DNA of 64,000 bases from an uncultured Collinsella sp. (GTDB lineage Bacteria; Actinomycetota; Coriobacteriia; Coriobacteriales; Coriobacteriaceae): assembly GCA_900542085.1 (NCBI GenBank), contig UQMK01000002.1, positions 1 to 64,000 on the forward strand, in the 5' to 3' direction. Shown here piece after piece: positions 8,551 to 16,992 of the stretch (its first letter is position 1; each line of letters opens with the position of its first letter). Made by a program: the position numbers and the translations under genes. The notes beneath the pieces are model-generated. The model worked only from the letters and a program-made list of their open reading frames with translations. It was not told the DNA's origin and searched no databases.

Positions 8551-9588
8551 ATGGGTAAGTACATCGTTAAACGTGTGCTTCAGTTCATCCCGGTGTTTTT
8601 GGGCGTTACGCTGATTCTGTTCGCCCTCCAGAATATCGTGCCGGGAGATCCGATCAAGCTGATCGGTGGAGACAAGGCTCTGTCCCCCGAGGTGGAGCTT
8701 CAGCTTCGCGTCCGCTATCATCTGGTCCAGACGGACGAGGACGGCAACGCGATCCTTGACGAGAACGGCGACCCCGTTCAAACGTCGCTCGTGGACCGTT
8801 ACTTGTATTACATGAACGGCCTGCTTCATGGCGATCTGGGCAATTCGTATCAGCGCAAGCTGCCGGTTACGGAAATCTTTGCTCAGAAGTATCCGTATAC
8901 GGTCAAACTTGCCGCGTGCGCCATCGTGCTCGAGGCAATCATGGGTATCGGTGCGGGTATCATTTCGGCGGTAAAGCGTTATTCCTTCTGGGATATTTTG
9001 GTAACGCTCACCACTTCGATCCTCGTTGCCGTTCCGGCCTTCTGGCTCGGTATGTTGCTGCAGCTGTTCTTTGGCGTCATCCTCAAGGACGCCACGGGCG
9101 GTGCATTCTCCATGCCGATTTCGGGTGCCGGCGGTGCCAGCTCTCAGTATCAGGATTGGATGCACTATGTGCTTCCGACCATTACGTTGGCTTCGGTTTC
9201 GACCGCTTATGCTGCCCGCATTATGCGCTCGCAGCTGCTTGACGTCATGAACCAGGATTACATCCGCACGGCAAAGGCCAAGGGTCTCTCCAATCGCGCG
9301 ATCATCATCAAGCATGCGCTTAAGAATGCACTCATCCCCGTCGTTACCTATATTGGTGTCGACTTTGGCGGCATGCTTTCGGGCGCCATCCTGACCGAGA
9401 CGGTCTTCAACTGGCCCGGTATCGGCTATGAGGTTTATCGCGCCATTAGCATGCGTGACTGGCCCATCGTTATGGGCGGCGTTACGCTCATCGTCGTCGT
9501 CGTCATGGTGATCAACCTGCTCGTCGACATCAGCTACGCATTCCTCGACCCGCGCATCCGCCTTGGCGGTCCGTCGGATAAGGCCTAA
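8551..9588 (+). CDS. oppB: Oligopeptide ABC transporter permease OppB
   Basis: 345 residues, about six membrane helices. The N-terminal GKYIVKRVLQFIPVFLGVTLILF and the EAA loop containing RTAKAKGLSNRAI are hallmarks of the DppB/OppB family. A large periplasmic-side loop follows helix 1 (about residues 30-100). It forms the channel with OppC. The ATG follows GGGGAGTGGT. oppC begins 14 bases after its stop, so oppBCDF is one operon. Confidence 0.95.
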   Translation: MGKYIVKRVLQFIPVFLGVTLILFALQNIVPGDPIKLIGGDKALSPEVELQLRVRYHLVQTDEDGNAILDENGDPVQTSLVDRYLYYMNGLLHGDLGNSYQRKLPVTEIFAQKYPYTVKLAACAIVLEAIMGIGAGIISAVKRYSFWDILVTLTTSILVAVPAFWLGMLLQLFFGVILKDATGGAFSMPISGAGGASSQYQDWMHYVLPTITLASVSTAYAARIMRSQLLDVMNQDYIRTAKAKGLSNRAIIIKHALKNALIPVVTYIGVDFGGMLSGAILTETVFNWPGIGYEVYRAISMRDWPIVMGGVTLIVVVVMVINLLVDISYAFLDPRIRLGGPSDKA

Positions 9589-9602
9589 GGGAGGTACGTC
9601 TC

Positions 9603-10538
9603 ATGCAGGAAACTGATTCTCAGTCTCAGGAGCAGGCTACCGCCACCAAGGTTGCATCTGCTCCCGCCAAGTCCCGCACGCTGTGGGGCGACGCTTTTAA
9701 GCGTCTTCGTAAGAACAAGCTCGCCGTTATCGGTGTCTGCTGGATCATCATCGTCGTTGTGGTTGCTCTGACCGCAGATCTGTGGGCTAAGCCCTGGCTC
9801 GGTTCGCCGACGGCTTCCGATTCGACCACCATGGCCGAGACATCGCTACTGGCTCCGTGTGCCGAGCACCCGTTTGGCACCGATGCCCTCGGTCGCGACA
9901 TTCTCGTCCGTGTTATCTACGGTGCACGCGTTTCGCTGTCCGTCGGCATTATGGCCACCGCCATCTCCACGTTGATCGGTCTGGTCATGGGCGCCCTGGC
10001 CGGTTTCTATGGCGGCATCTGGGATACGATCATCATGCGCTGTGCGGATATCTTCCTGGCGTTCCCGTACGTGCTGTTCGTCGTCGCCATGATCGCCGTT
10101 ATCGGCCGTGGTCTTCAGAACGTCTTCATCGCCATCGGTATTCTCGGCTGGCCTTCGATTGCGCGCGTCTTCCGATCTGCAATCCTGACGGTCAAGGAAA
10201 ACGACTATGTTGACGCTGCGCGTGCGATGGGTGCATCCGATGCCCGCATCGTCATGCGTCACATCTTCCCGAACTCCGTCGCCTCCATTGTGGTCTACGC
10301 GACCATGAACATTGGTGGTGCCATTTTGACCGAGTCCGCTCTGTCCTTCCTCGGCATGGGCGTTATTCCGCCTACGCCTTCGTGGGGCTCCATGATTCAG
10401 GACGGTCAGCAGTATCTTCTGACCGCTCCCTGGATGATGATCATGCCCGGTCTGGCAATTCTCTCGACGGTGCTCGCCTTCACCCTGCTGGGTGACGGTC
10501 TGCGCGACGCCCTCGACGTCAAGATGAAGGACGCATAA
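9603..10538 (+). CDS. oppC: Oligopeptide ABC transporter permease OppC
   Basis: 311 residues. It has the OppC/DppC N-terminal TM segment (RLRKNKLAVIGVCWIIIVVVVALTAD split by a helix), the HPFGTDALGRDILVRVIYGAR motif region, and an EAA loop with DAARAMGASDARIVMRHIFPN, where it docks on OppD/OppF. The start has AAGGGAGG upstream. It is 14 bases from oppB and 2 bases from oppD. Confidence 0.95.
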   Translation: MQETDSQSQEQATATKVASAPAKSRTLWGDAFKRLRKNKLAVIGVCWIIIVVVVALTADLWAKPWLGSPTASDSTTMAETSLLAPCAEHPFGTDALGRDILVRVIYGARVSLSVGIMATAISTLIGLVMGALAGFYGGIWDTIIMRCADIFLAFPYVLFVVAMIAVIGRGLQNVFIAIGILGWPSIARVFRSAILTVKENDYVDAARAMGASDARIVMRHIFPNSVASIVVYATMNIGGAILTESALSFLGMGVIPPTPSWGSMIQDGQQYLLTAPWMMIMPGLAILSTVLAFTLLGDGLRDALDVKMKDA

Positions 10539-10540
10539 GG

Positions 10541-11632
10541 ATGAAGAAGAACAAGAACTATGTGGACCTGAAGGACCAGCCGGTTCCCGAGGGCCAGCAT
10601 CTACTCGAGGTCGATGACCTTAAGATGTATTTCCATACCGAGGATGGCGTCGTTCGCGCTGTCGACGGTGTGTCCTACACGCTCGATCGTGGCGAGACCC
10701 TGGGTGTCGTCGGTGAGTCCGGCTCCGGTAAGTCCGTGACCGCCATGACCATCATGGGTCTTATCTCGATGCCTCCGGGAAAGATCGAGGGCGGTGACGT
10801 TCGCTATCGCGGTCGCTCCATCCTCGAGATGACCGAGGAAGAGATGCAGCATATTCGCGGCAACGATATCGCGATGATCTTCCAGGATCCTATGACCTCC
10901 TTGAACCCGGTCTATAAGATCGGCAAGCAGGTGGGCGAGGGCCTTCGTCTGCACCGTGGTTACTCCAAGCAGGAGGCGCTTAAGCGCGCCACCGAGCTTT
11001 TGGACCTCGTTGGTATTCCCGAGCCCGAGAAGCGCGTCAATGAGTATCCGCATCAGTTCTCTGGAGGTATGCGTCAGCGCGTCATGATTGCCATGGCCCT
11101 TGCCTGCGATCCCGATATTCTGATTGCCGACGAGCCCACGACTGCCCTGGACGTTACCATTCAGGCTCAGATTATCGAGCTCATGCAGGAGATGCAGGAG
11201 AAGAACGGCAACGCCATCATCATGATTACCCATGACCTGGGCGTCGTTGCCGATATGGCCGATAAGATCATGGTTATGTACGCCGGTCGTCCCGTTGAGT
11301 TCGGTACTGCTGAGGAAATCTTCTACGAGAGCCGCCACCCCTACACCTGGGGTCTTATCCGCTCCATTCCGGAGCAGGCAATCGAAGAGAAGAAGCCGCT
11401 GACGCCGATTCACGGCAACCCGCCTTCGCTCATGAACCTGCCTGAGGGCTGCGTCTTCTCTCCTCGTTGCCCCTATGCGACGGACAAGTGCCGCAAGCAG
11501 CGCCCCGAGCGCGTTGTCACCGAGTCCGGTCACTATTCTGCGTGCCACTACTCTGGTGACCCCGAGTTCCTCAAGAACGCTCCTGAGACGTCCCGTACGC
11601 GCAAGGATTCCAAGAAGGGAGGCGAGGCGTAA
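10541..11632 (+). CDS. oppD: Oligopeptide ABC transporter ATPase OppD
   Basis: 363 residues. The P-loop GESGSGKS, Q-loop, signature FSGGMRQRV, Walker B DILIADEPTTALD and H-loop ITHD are all complete. The C-terminal extension has the cysteine-containing oligopeptide-transporter domain (GCVFSPRCPYATDKC), which in related ATPases binds an iron-sulfur cluster. It hydrolyses ATP on the cytoplasmic face of OppBC. The stop TAA overlaps the ATG of oppF by one base. Confidence 0.95.
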   Translation: MKKNKNYVDLKDQPVPEGQHLLEVDDLKMYFHTEDGVVRAVDGVSYTLDRGETLGVVGESGSGKSVTAMTIMGLISMPPGKIEGGDVRYRGRSILEMTEEEMQHIRGNDIAMIFQDPMTSLNPVYKIGKQVGEGLRLHRGYSKQEALKRATELLDLVGIPEPEKRVNEYPHQFSGGMRQRVMIAMALACDPDILIADEPTTALDVTIQAQIIELMQEMQEKNGNAIIMITHDLGVVADMADKIMVMYAGRPVEFGTAEEIFYESRHPYTWGLIRSIPEQAIEEKKPLTPIHGNPPSLMNLPEGCVFSPRCPYATDKCRKQRPERVVTESGHYSACHYSGDPEFLKNAPETSRTRKDSKKGGEA

Positions 11633-12660
11633 TGGCAGATACCAACGAGCGTACTCCGCTGCTAAAGGTCGAGCACCTCTCTAAGGAGTTTCCCGCTGAG
11701 TCCGGCATGTTCGCCAAGCGCTTCTCCAAGCGTGTCGTCTCTGCTGTGAATGACATTTCGTTCGAGATTTATCCGGGCGAGACCTTTGGCCTGGTCGGCG
11801 AGTCTGGTTGCGGTAAGTCCACGACGGGCCGCACCATCATGCGCCTCACCAAGCCGACGGCCGGCAAAGTGTTCTTCCAGGGCAAAGATGTTGCCGAGAT
11901 GAGCAAGCATGAGATCAAGGACATGCGTCGCGAGATGCAGTTCATCTTCCAGGACCCCTATGCTTCGCTCAACCCTCGTATGACCATCGGCGAGATCGTC
12001 TCCGAGCCCATGACCATTCACGGCGTGGGCACCAAGGAGGAGCGCATTGAGCGTGTCCGTGAGCTTCTCGACGTCGTTGGACTGAACCCCGAGCACATCA
12101 ATCGCTATCCGCATGAGTTCTCGGGCGGCCAGCGTCAGCGTGTCGGCATTGCCCGCGCTTTTGCGCTGAAGCCCAAGCTGATTATCTGCGACGAGCCGGT
12201 TTCCGCTCTGGATGTGTCCATTCAGGCCCAGGTTCTGAACCTTCTCAAGGAACTGCAGGACAAGTTTGGTACCGCGTATCTGTTTATCGCCCACGACCTG
12301 TCTGTCGTACAGCACATCTCCGATCGCGTTGCCGTTATGTACCTGGGCAAGATGGTCGAGGTTTCGGACTGGAAGACGCTCTACAGCGAGCCCCACCATC
12401 CGTACACGCAGTCGCTGCTGTCTGCCGTGCCGGTTCCCGATCCTGATATCCAGAAGACCCGCAAGCGCATCATCCTCGCTGGCGATCCGCCGTCGCCGCT
12501 GGATCCGCCGACCGGCTGCCGTTTCCACACGCGTTGCCCGATCGCGCAGGGTATCTGCTCCGAGAAGCTCCCCGAGTTTAAGGAAGTTGCACCGGGTCAC
12601 TGCTGTGCCTGCCACTTCGCCGAGCCGTTCCCGATCAAGGAATCGCACATCGACCTGTAG
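11632..12660 (+). CDS. oppF: Oligopeptide ABC transporter ATPase OppF
   Basis: 342 residues. Complete ABC motifs: GESGCGKS, SGGQRQRVGIARA, LIICDEPVSALD, and the H-loop AHDLSVV. The C-terminal oligo_HPY-type domain carries CRFHTRCPIAQGIC. It pairs with OppD to power the importer. The one-base overlap with oppD indicates coupled translation. Last gene of the opp operon; the large hairpin E1 begins 17 bases after its stop. Confidence 0.95.
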   Translation: MADTNERTPLLKVEHLSKEFPAESGMFAKRFSKRVVSAVNDISFEIYPGETFGLVGESGCGKSTTGRTIMRLTKPTAGKVFFQGKDVAEMSKHEIKDMRREMQFIFQDPYASLNPRMTIGEIVSEPMTIHGVGTKEERIERVRELLDVVGLNPEHINRYPHEFSGGQRQRVGIARAFALKPKLIICDEPVSALDVSIQAQVLNLLKELQDKFGTAYLFIAHDLSVVQHISDRVAVMYLGKMVEVSDWKTLYSEPHHPYTQSLLSAVPVPDPDIQKTRKRIILAGDPPSPLDPPTGCRFHTRCPIAQGICSEKLPEFKEVAPGHCCACHFAEPFPIKESHIDL

Positions 12661-12676
12661 TCGGTTGTTCTCGTCC

Positions 12677-12803
12677 GGGCCCGCCCTGGTGTTACTTTTC
12701 AGAACGTCCTCGGACATGCAAGAAACCCCCGCTGCGCACTTCGTGCGGCGGGGGTTTCTTGCGTCCTGCGGAGTGTTCTGAAAAGTAACACCAGGGCGGG
12801 CCC
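12677..12803 (+). repeat. Nested hairpin element E1 (conserved internal-loop family)
   Basis: Perfect 29-base inverted arms at 12677-12705 and 12775-12803 enclose two 14-base strands, GTCCTCGGACATGC (12706-12719) and GCGTCCTGCGGAGT (12761-12774), and an inner perfect 13-base stem (AAGAAACCCCCGC and its complement) with a further small hairpin at the tip. The two 14-base strands recur, on the other strand, in the elements at 12985-13109 and, more loosely, 22376-22459, whereas the arms do not. It sits 17 bases after oppF and may double as its transcription end, although no T-run follows. Confidence 0.8.
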
Positions 12804-12829
12804 TACGTTAACTCGGCAGGGGGAGTGCG

Positions 12830-12892
12830 ATTCCCTGATCGCTCGCTTAATCTGATAGGGAATTGTGTGAGGCCGGAGCCTTGGCTCCGGCC
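12830..12892 (+). other. Two small hairpins in a gene-free region
   Basis: The 593 bases between oppF and the tRNA-Leu hold no credible gene. Between the two large elements lie an inverted repeat ATTCCCT / AGGGAAT (12830-12863) and a perfect 10-pair hairpin GGCCGGAGCC-tt-GGCTCCGGCC (12871-12892). Whether these belong to a small RNA cannot be told from one sequence. Confidence 0.5.
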
Positions 12893-12984
12893 TCCCCATA
12901 TAAGGGCTCGGCAAAGCAGAGCCACTAAATTTGCATCAGCCCTCAAAACATGTTTGAGAACGGTGCCTGGAGTACGTGCCCCTA

Positions 12985-13109
12985 GGGCAGGAATGAGGTT
13001 GCTTTCCAACGCATTCCGCAGGGGGCGGCATTATTTTGTAGCGCGAAGCGCGGATCAAAATAATGCCGCATGCCCGAGGACGCGTTGGAAAGCAACCTCA
13101 TTCCAGCCC
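12985..13109 (-). repeat. Nested hairpin element E3, minus orientation
   Basis: Perfect 23-base arms (12990-13012 and 13082-13104), extended by four outer pairs after one mismatch, enclose an inner perfect stem GGCATTATTTTG / CAAAATAATGCC (13027-13038, 13056-13067). Read on the minus strand, the strands between outer and inner stem are GTCCTCGGGCATGC (13081-13068) and GCCCCCTGCGGAAT (13026-13013). These match the element at 12677-12803 at 13/14 and 11/14 positions with exactly the same lengths, while both stems are unrelated in sequence. Confidence 0.8.
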
Positions 13110-13147
13110 GAACAGGTCCGTCTACCTGCGCATTTACAAATTCGTAA

Positions 13148-13196
13148 ACTTTTTTGAAAAAAGTGCTTGCACAGTTCTCGAATCATAGGTTATTAT
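13148..13196 (+). promoter_or_regulatory. tRNA-Leu promoter with palindromic upstream element
   Basis: ACTTTTTTGAAAAAAGT (13148-13164), then GC, the -35 TTGCAC (13167-13172), an 18-base spacer and -10 TATTAT (13191-13196). The palindrome is repeated before the tRNA promoters at 16622 and 18979. Confidence 0.8.
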
Positions 13197-13253
13197 CTTC
13201 CTCGTTGAACGCGCGGGTCCAACAAAACGGGCCGCAAATCAACAACATAGCAT

Positions 13254-13343
13254 GTCGGAGTGGCGGAATTGGCAGACGCGCTAGCTTGAGGTGCTAGTGA
13301 CCGCTTTTTGGTCATGCGGGTTCAAGTCCCGCCTCCGACACCA
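13254..13343 (+). tRNA. tRNA-Leu (anticodon GAG)
   Basis: Acceptor arms GTCGGAG / CTCCGAC, D-loop, anticodon stem CTAGC-TTGAGGT-GCTAG with GAG at 13288-13290, the long class II variable arm (TGACCGCTTTTTGGTCA), T-loop GGGTTCAAGTCCC and an encoded CCA end. Length 90 including CCA fits leucine. Confidence 0.96.
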
Positions 13344-13354
13344 TCGCATTTGAG

Positions 13355-13376
13355 AAGCCTCTTCGGAGGCTTTTTT
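13355..13376 (+). terminator. Terminator after tRNA-Leu
   Basis: AAGCCTC-tt-CGGAGGCTT hairpin followed by a T-run, 11 bases after the tRNA. Confidence 0.9.
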
Positions 13377-13402
13377 ATTACCGATAGACGGTGAGGTTCA
13401 CG

Positions 13403-15748
13403 ATGGAAACGCTTGAGTGCAATGAGTGGGCTGACGTTGCCCAATTGGTCGAAATTACGAGCGATGCTGTCATTATCTGCGAGCTCGACGGAACCATTTT
13501 GCATGTAAATAATCGCTTGCTCGACTTGATGTGCGAGGAACGCGCCGACGTCATCGGTGGAGATGTCAAAGACGTCCTGTACTCGTCCGCTTTTGAACGT
13601 GCGACGGAACATCGTCTGCCATTTGTAACTGATGGCTCCGAGAGCGAACTGATGCTCAAACTGAGCGACGGCTCCTTTATTCCCGTCCTGGTTTGTGCCG
13701 GCTCGGTTACGCCGCCTCGAATCTTTGGCCGCCGTGCGCCGCGCGTTCTGGTGGCACTCCATAGCATCGAAGAACAGTATTCGCACGACCGTCAGCTCAA
13801 GCGTGCGCTTTCGGAGCTTAGAGTGGCGAATAAGCGTCTCTCGGGTACATTGTCGGTCATTATGAGCACGGTTGGCTCCGATGAGCTGCCCAGTTTGTTG
13901 GATACCGTTTTGAATCAGCTTGTAGGAACGCTCGATGCTTCGGGTGCCGCTATTTATTTTTCTGAGAGCGGCGGTTTTAAGCTTCGCGGTGTCTCCAAGG
14001 AGCTGCACGACAGCTACCTGCCCGAGTTTTTGCCGTATGGCGCTGGCATTCCGACGTATGTTCTTCGCGAGTCGCGTGCCTGTCGCTTGTCGATTCAACA
14101 GGACCTTGAGGGTGATAGGGCTGCCTCCGGTATGTTCATGGACCTGGACAATCGTTCTAAGCACCTGTTGCGCGTGCAGGATATGCCTCCGTACCGCAGC
14201 GAGATCTGTCTTCCCGTTTTTTACGGTACGCAGATCCTTGGCGTGCTGGAAGTTGGTTGGAAGCGCCCTCAGGCACCGCTCGCCTATGACGTTAATGTAC
14301 TCGAGGTCATTTGCGATTACCTGTCTATCCAGCTGGTCGGCATGGCATCGAGCCTTCGCTCTCGTCGCACGGCCGAGCTCGGCCGCTCGCTCAATGTCTT
14401 ACGTGATGAGTTGTTTACCTTTCTAGACGATTCCGCCGCGGCTACCCAGGCGGTATCGTCCGAGATTTGCAATATGCTCAACTGCCATTTTTGCCCTGTT
14501 GAGTATGACGCCAGTCTGGACTCTTACGTCATAGATTTTGAAGGCGGCAGTCGCGTTGCTTTGCCGGACGATCCCGAGAAGCTTTTCTTTTCCACGACGG
14601 CGCCAGCGGCACGTCTGGGGGCTGGCCCTGATGGCTTTGAGGCATCTGTTTTGGGCGGTACGAGTGCCGAGGACCTTAAACACGTTCGTATAACTCGCGT
14701 TGACGAATCGATGCCTATGGGAGGCTGGCTTAGGGCGCATGGTCTGCCTTGCCAGGGTCTCTACGTCGACACCGGCATCGAGGCGGGGCGCCCGCGCTCT
14801 GAGGGTGATGGCAAGCACAGCAACGACGCGATCGTTCCTGCTTCTGTTGCGAAAGGCCCGACGACGCGCGCGCTGCTGCTTCGTGACGGTAGTCAAGAGC
14901 CGATTGATGACCTTGAATATGACTACTTGGTGCACTTGGCGCATGACTTTGAACTGATCTACGAGGGCGAATCTCAAAAGCGCGAGGAGCGCCATATCGC
15001 TCAGACCCTCCAGATTGGCATGAGAAATTCGCTTGGTGACGTTCCGGGTATTGCGACCGATTCGGTATACCTTTCGGCAACGAATTCGGCGTTGGTCGGC
15101 GGCGACTTTTATACGCTCGTCCGTCTTCCCGACGATTGCGCCGTTATGATTTTGGGCGATGTATCCGGCAAAGGAATCGAGGCGGCGTCGATGTCAGCGC
15201 TCGTCAAGACGGCGCTGACGGCCTATGCCTGGGAGGGTGCGGGGCCCGCCCGTATGGCCCGCTCGCTCAATAGCATGCTCATGGGCTTTTCGAGAGTCGA
15301 GACGTTCGTGACGGCGTTTATCGCCAAGATTGATCTTAAAGCGGGTCGCGCTACCTATTGCTCTGCGGGACATCCTCCCACTATGGTCATTAGACCGTCG
15401 TCGACGCCGCTTGGCGGTGGAGAAACCCGAGGGGGAGAAGTGGAGCTCCTTGGGTGCCAATCGGGCGTGATCGGTGCCTTTGAGAGCATGGTGTACGAGA
15501 CAGGCGTGTTTACGTTCGCTCCTGGTGACATGCTATTCATGTATACCGACGGAACAATCGAAGCACGTGATCGCTCGGGTGCTTTCTTTGGCGAGCAGCG
15601 CCTTCGTGACCTTCTGCTCTCTGTCTCGGGTGAGGGCGTATCGGGAATCTGCGGTAAGGTCTTGGGAGAGCTTGACCGCTTTACCGAGTCGGCGCTGGAC
15701 GATGACATCGCGCTGGTTTCCCTTGAGTTTTTACGGGGTCGATCGTAG
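13403..15748 (+). CDS. PAS-GAF-PP2C (SpoIIE/RsbU-type) serine phosphatase
   Basis: 781 residues. Order: PAS-like domain (about 8-105), GAF domain (about 145-310), a second poorly defined sensory segment (330-520) and a C-terminal SpoIIE/RsbU PP2C domain (about 540-778). The phosphatase metal motifs are present: GGDFYT, GDVSGKGIEAA, MYTDGTIEARD and DDDIAL. Such proteins dephosphorylate STAS anti-anti-sigma factors in partner-switching pathways in response to a signal bound by the sensory domains. The ATG at 13403 has GGTGAGG upstream; the GTG at 13391 has none. The STAS-HATPase gene follows within 90 bases and is the obvious partner. Confidence 0.88.
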   Translation: METLECNEWADVAQLVEITSDAVIICELDGTILHVNNRLLDLMCEERADVIGGDVKDVLYSSAFERATEHRLPFVTDGSESELMLKLSDGSFIPVLVCAGSVTPPRIFGRRAPRVLVALHSIEEQYSHDRQLKRALSELRVANKRLSGTLSVIMSTVGSDELPSLLDTVLNQLVGTLDASGAAIYFSESGGFKLRGVSKELHDSYLPEFLPYGAGIPTYVLRESRACRLSIQQDLEGDRAASGMFMDLDNRSKHLLRVQDMPPYRSEICLPVFYGTQILGVLEVGWKRPQAPLAYDVNVLEVICDYLSIQLVGMASSLRSRRTAELGRSLNVLRDELFTFLDDSAAATQAVSSEICNMLNCHFCPVEYDASLDSYVIDFEGGSRVALPDDPEKLFFSTTAPAARLGAGPDGFEASVLGGTSAEDLKHVRITRVDESMPMGGWLRAHGLPCQGLYVDTGIEAGRPRSEGDGKHSNDAIVPASVAKGPTTRALLLRDGSQEPIDDLEYDYLVHLAHDFELIYEGESQKREERHIAQTLQIGMRNSLGDVPGIATDSVYLSATNSALVGGDFYTLVRLPDDCAVMILGDVSGKGIEAASMSALVKTALTAYAWEGAGPARMARSLNSMLMGFSRVETFVTAFIAKIDLKAGRATYCSAGHPPTMVIRPSSTPLGGGETRGGEVELLGCQSGVIGAFESMVYETGVFTFAPGDMLFMYTDGTIEARDRSGAFFGEQRLRDLLLSVSGEGVSGICGKVLGELDRFTESALDDDIALVSLEFLRGRS

Positions 15749-15829
15749 ACCGCGATGCTTGACGGGCAAAATCTGCGCGGTTGCAGATACGTATGCATCG
15801 AGCGAGCTCTTTTGGGGAACCATGGTCGT

Positions 15830-16576
15830 ATGAATGAGTGGAATGACATAGCGGTTCTGACGCCACCGGGTGATGTCGACATCGCCTCGGTGTCCGTGCT
15901 GCGCCGACGGTTGGATAATTTGATCGACCGGGGCGTGCGTCGCGTTGTCATCAATTGCCAAGCTGTGGGCTTTATCGACTCGACGGGTTTGGCGTTTTTG
16001 CTTACACGCGCCAGAGAGCTCATGAGGCGAGAGGGCCTGCTTTCGCTCGTTAACGCCTCCGATGAGGTCATTCGCTTTTTGGAGATTGCCCGACTTGTCG
16101 ACATCCTTCATGTTGCGGGTCCGGCGCGTGAGTCGATTCCCGCTATTCCGGTGGGAGAGTTGCCACGATGGAGCAAGAGCGTCGAGGTCCGACAGGGTAT
16201 CGAGAATCTTCCATACTATCGACATCGCATCGCCGAACTCCTTGAATCGCTTCCGTTGCGCCGCGACGAGCGCTACGATGTCGCGTTGGCGTCGGGGGAG
16301 GCGCTGGGTAATGCCTATGACCATGCGGGCGGTATCGGGTGCGTCCTGACGGTTCAGGCCTATGGCGATCGCGTCGTGGTTGAGGTGCTTGATCGGGGTG
16401 CCGGCTATTCTATCGATGGAGCGAGCGAACCGGTCGCATCTGAGGAACGCGGCCGTGGTATCAAGCTTATGCGTATGCTCGTCGATAACGTGGAGGTTGC
16501 TCGTCGCACAGACGGCACCGGCACGCGCGTGCAGATGGTGAAGCTGTTTAGTTCGGCATTGGAATCGTGCGCTTAG
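15830..16576 (+). CDS. STAS-HATPase fusion: anti-anti-sigma domain joined to anti-sigma kinase-like domain
   Basis: 248 residues from the ATG at 15830 (GGGGA 11 bases upstream); an in-frame ATG at 15755 would add 25 residues and has no clear ribosome site. Residues 1-105 are a STAS domain with the phosphorylatable serine in FIDSTGLAFLL. Residues about 125-245 are a GHKL ATPase of the RsbW type: N-box SGEALGNAYDHA, G1 box VLDRGAGYS, G2 box ERGRGIKLMRML. In classical systems these are separate, antagonistic proteins. No sigma factor lies nearby. The upstream PP2C phosphatase probably acts on the STAS serine. Confidence 0.85.
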   Translation: MNEWNDIAVLTPPGDVDIASVSVLRRRLDNLIDRGVRRVVINCQAVGFIDSTGLAFLLTRARELMRREGLLSLVNASDEVIRFLEIARLVDILHVAGPARESIPAIPVGELPRWSKSVEVRQGIENLPYYRHRIAELLESLPLRRDERYDVALASGEALGNAYDHAGGIGCVLTVQAYGDRVVVEVLDRGAGYSIDGASEPVASEERGRGIKLMRMLVDNVEVARRTDGTGTRVQMVKLFSSALESCA

Positions 16577-16621
16577 CGCCTTGGGTTGACATGATTTCCC
16601 TGCGTGAACTTGCTTTGGGCA

Positions 16622-16669
16622 ACTTTTTTGAAAAAAGTACTTGCGTCTTTTGGATAACTCGCGTAAATT
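16622..16669 (+). promoter_or_regulatory. tRNA-Gly/Cys promoter with palindromic upstream element
   Basis: ACTTTTTTGAAAAAAGT (16622-16638), then AC, -35 TTGCGT (16641-16646), 17-base spacer, -10 TAAATT (16664-16669), 12 bases before tRNA-Gly. The palindrome is identical to the one before tRNA-Leu. Confidence 0.8.
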
Positions 16670-16681
16670 AATAACCCGCAA

Positions 16682-16757
16682 GCGGACATGGCTCAGTTGG
16701 TAGAGCACAACCTTGCCAAGGTTGGGGTCGCGGGTTCGAGCCCCGTTGTCCGCTCCA
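16682..16757 (+). tRNA. tRNA-Gly (anticodon GCC), copy 1
   Basis: 76 bases with CCA. Acceptor GCGGACA / TGTCCGC, anticodon stem CAACC-TTGCCAA-GGTTG with GCC at 16715-16717, T-loop CGGGTTCGAGCCCCG. Identical to the copies at 16909 and 19038. Confidence 0.97.
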
Positions 16758-16767
16758 TTGCATTTCC

Positions 16768-16790
16768 GGACCGTTCTTAACGGTCCTTTT
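16768..16790 (+). terminator. Hairpin with T-run between tRNA-Gly and tRNA-Cys
   Basis: GGACCGTT-ctt-AACGGTCC then TTTTT, ending two bases before tRNA-Cys. Either a leaky terminator or a processing spacer. Confidence 0.75.
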
Positions 16791-16792
16791 TC

Positions 16793-16866
16793 GGCGAAGT
16801 GGCCAAGTGGTAAGGCAGAGGCCTGCAAAGCCTTTACCCCCGGTTCGAATCCGGGCTTCGCCTCCA
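16793..16866 (+). tRNA. tRNA-Cys (anticodon GCA)
   Basis: 74 bases with CCA. Acceptor GGCGAAG / CTTCGCC, anticodon loop CTGCAAA giving GCA, T-loop CCGGTTCGAATCCGG. No promoter of its own is evident; it must be read from the upstream tRNA-Gly promoter. Confidence 0.96.
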
Positions 16867-16875
16867 GGCAACATC

Positions 16876-16897
16876 CGGGCGCTCCGGCGCCCGTTTT
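16876..16897 (+). terminator. Hairpin with T-run after tRNA-Cys
   Basis: CGGGCGC-tccg-GCGCCCG followed by TTTT, 11 bases before the next tRNA-Gly. Confidence 0.75.
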
Positions 16898-16908
16898 GTT
16901 TTACATAT

Positions 16909-16984
16909 GCGGACATGGCTCAGTTGGTAGAGCACAACCTTGCCAAGGTTGGGGTCGCGGGTTCGAGCCCCGTTGTCCGCTCCA
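16909..16984 (+). tRNA. tRNA-Gly (anticodon GCC), copy 2
   Basis: Base-for-base the same as the copy at 16682, including the encoded CCA. It follows tRNA-Cys by 42 bases. Confidence 0.97.
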
Positions 16985-16992
16985 AACGCAGC

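Noticed and set aside
12677..13109. CRISPR array
   Set aside because: The inverted repeats are not regularly spaced direct repeats, and there are no cas genes in the window.
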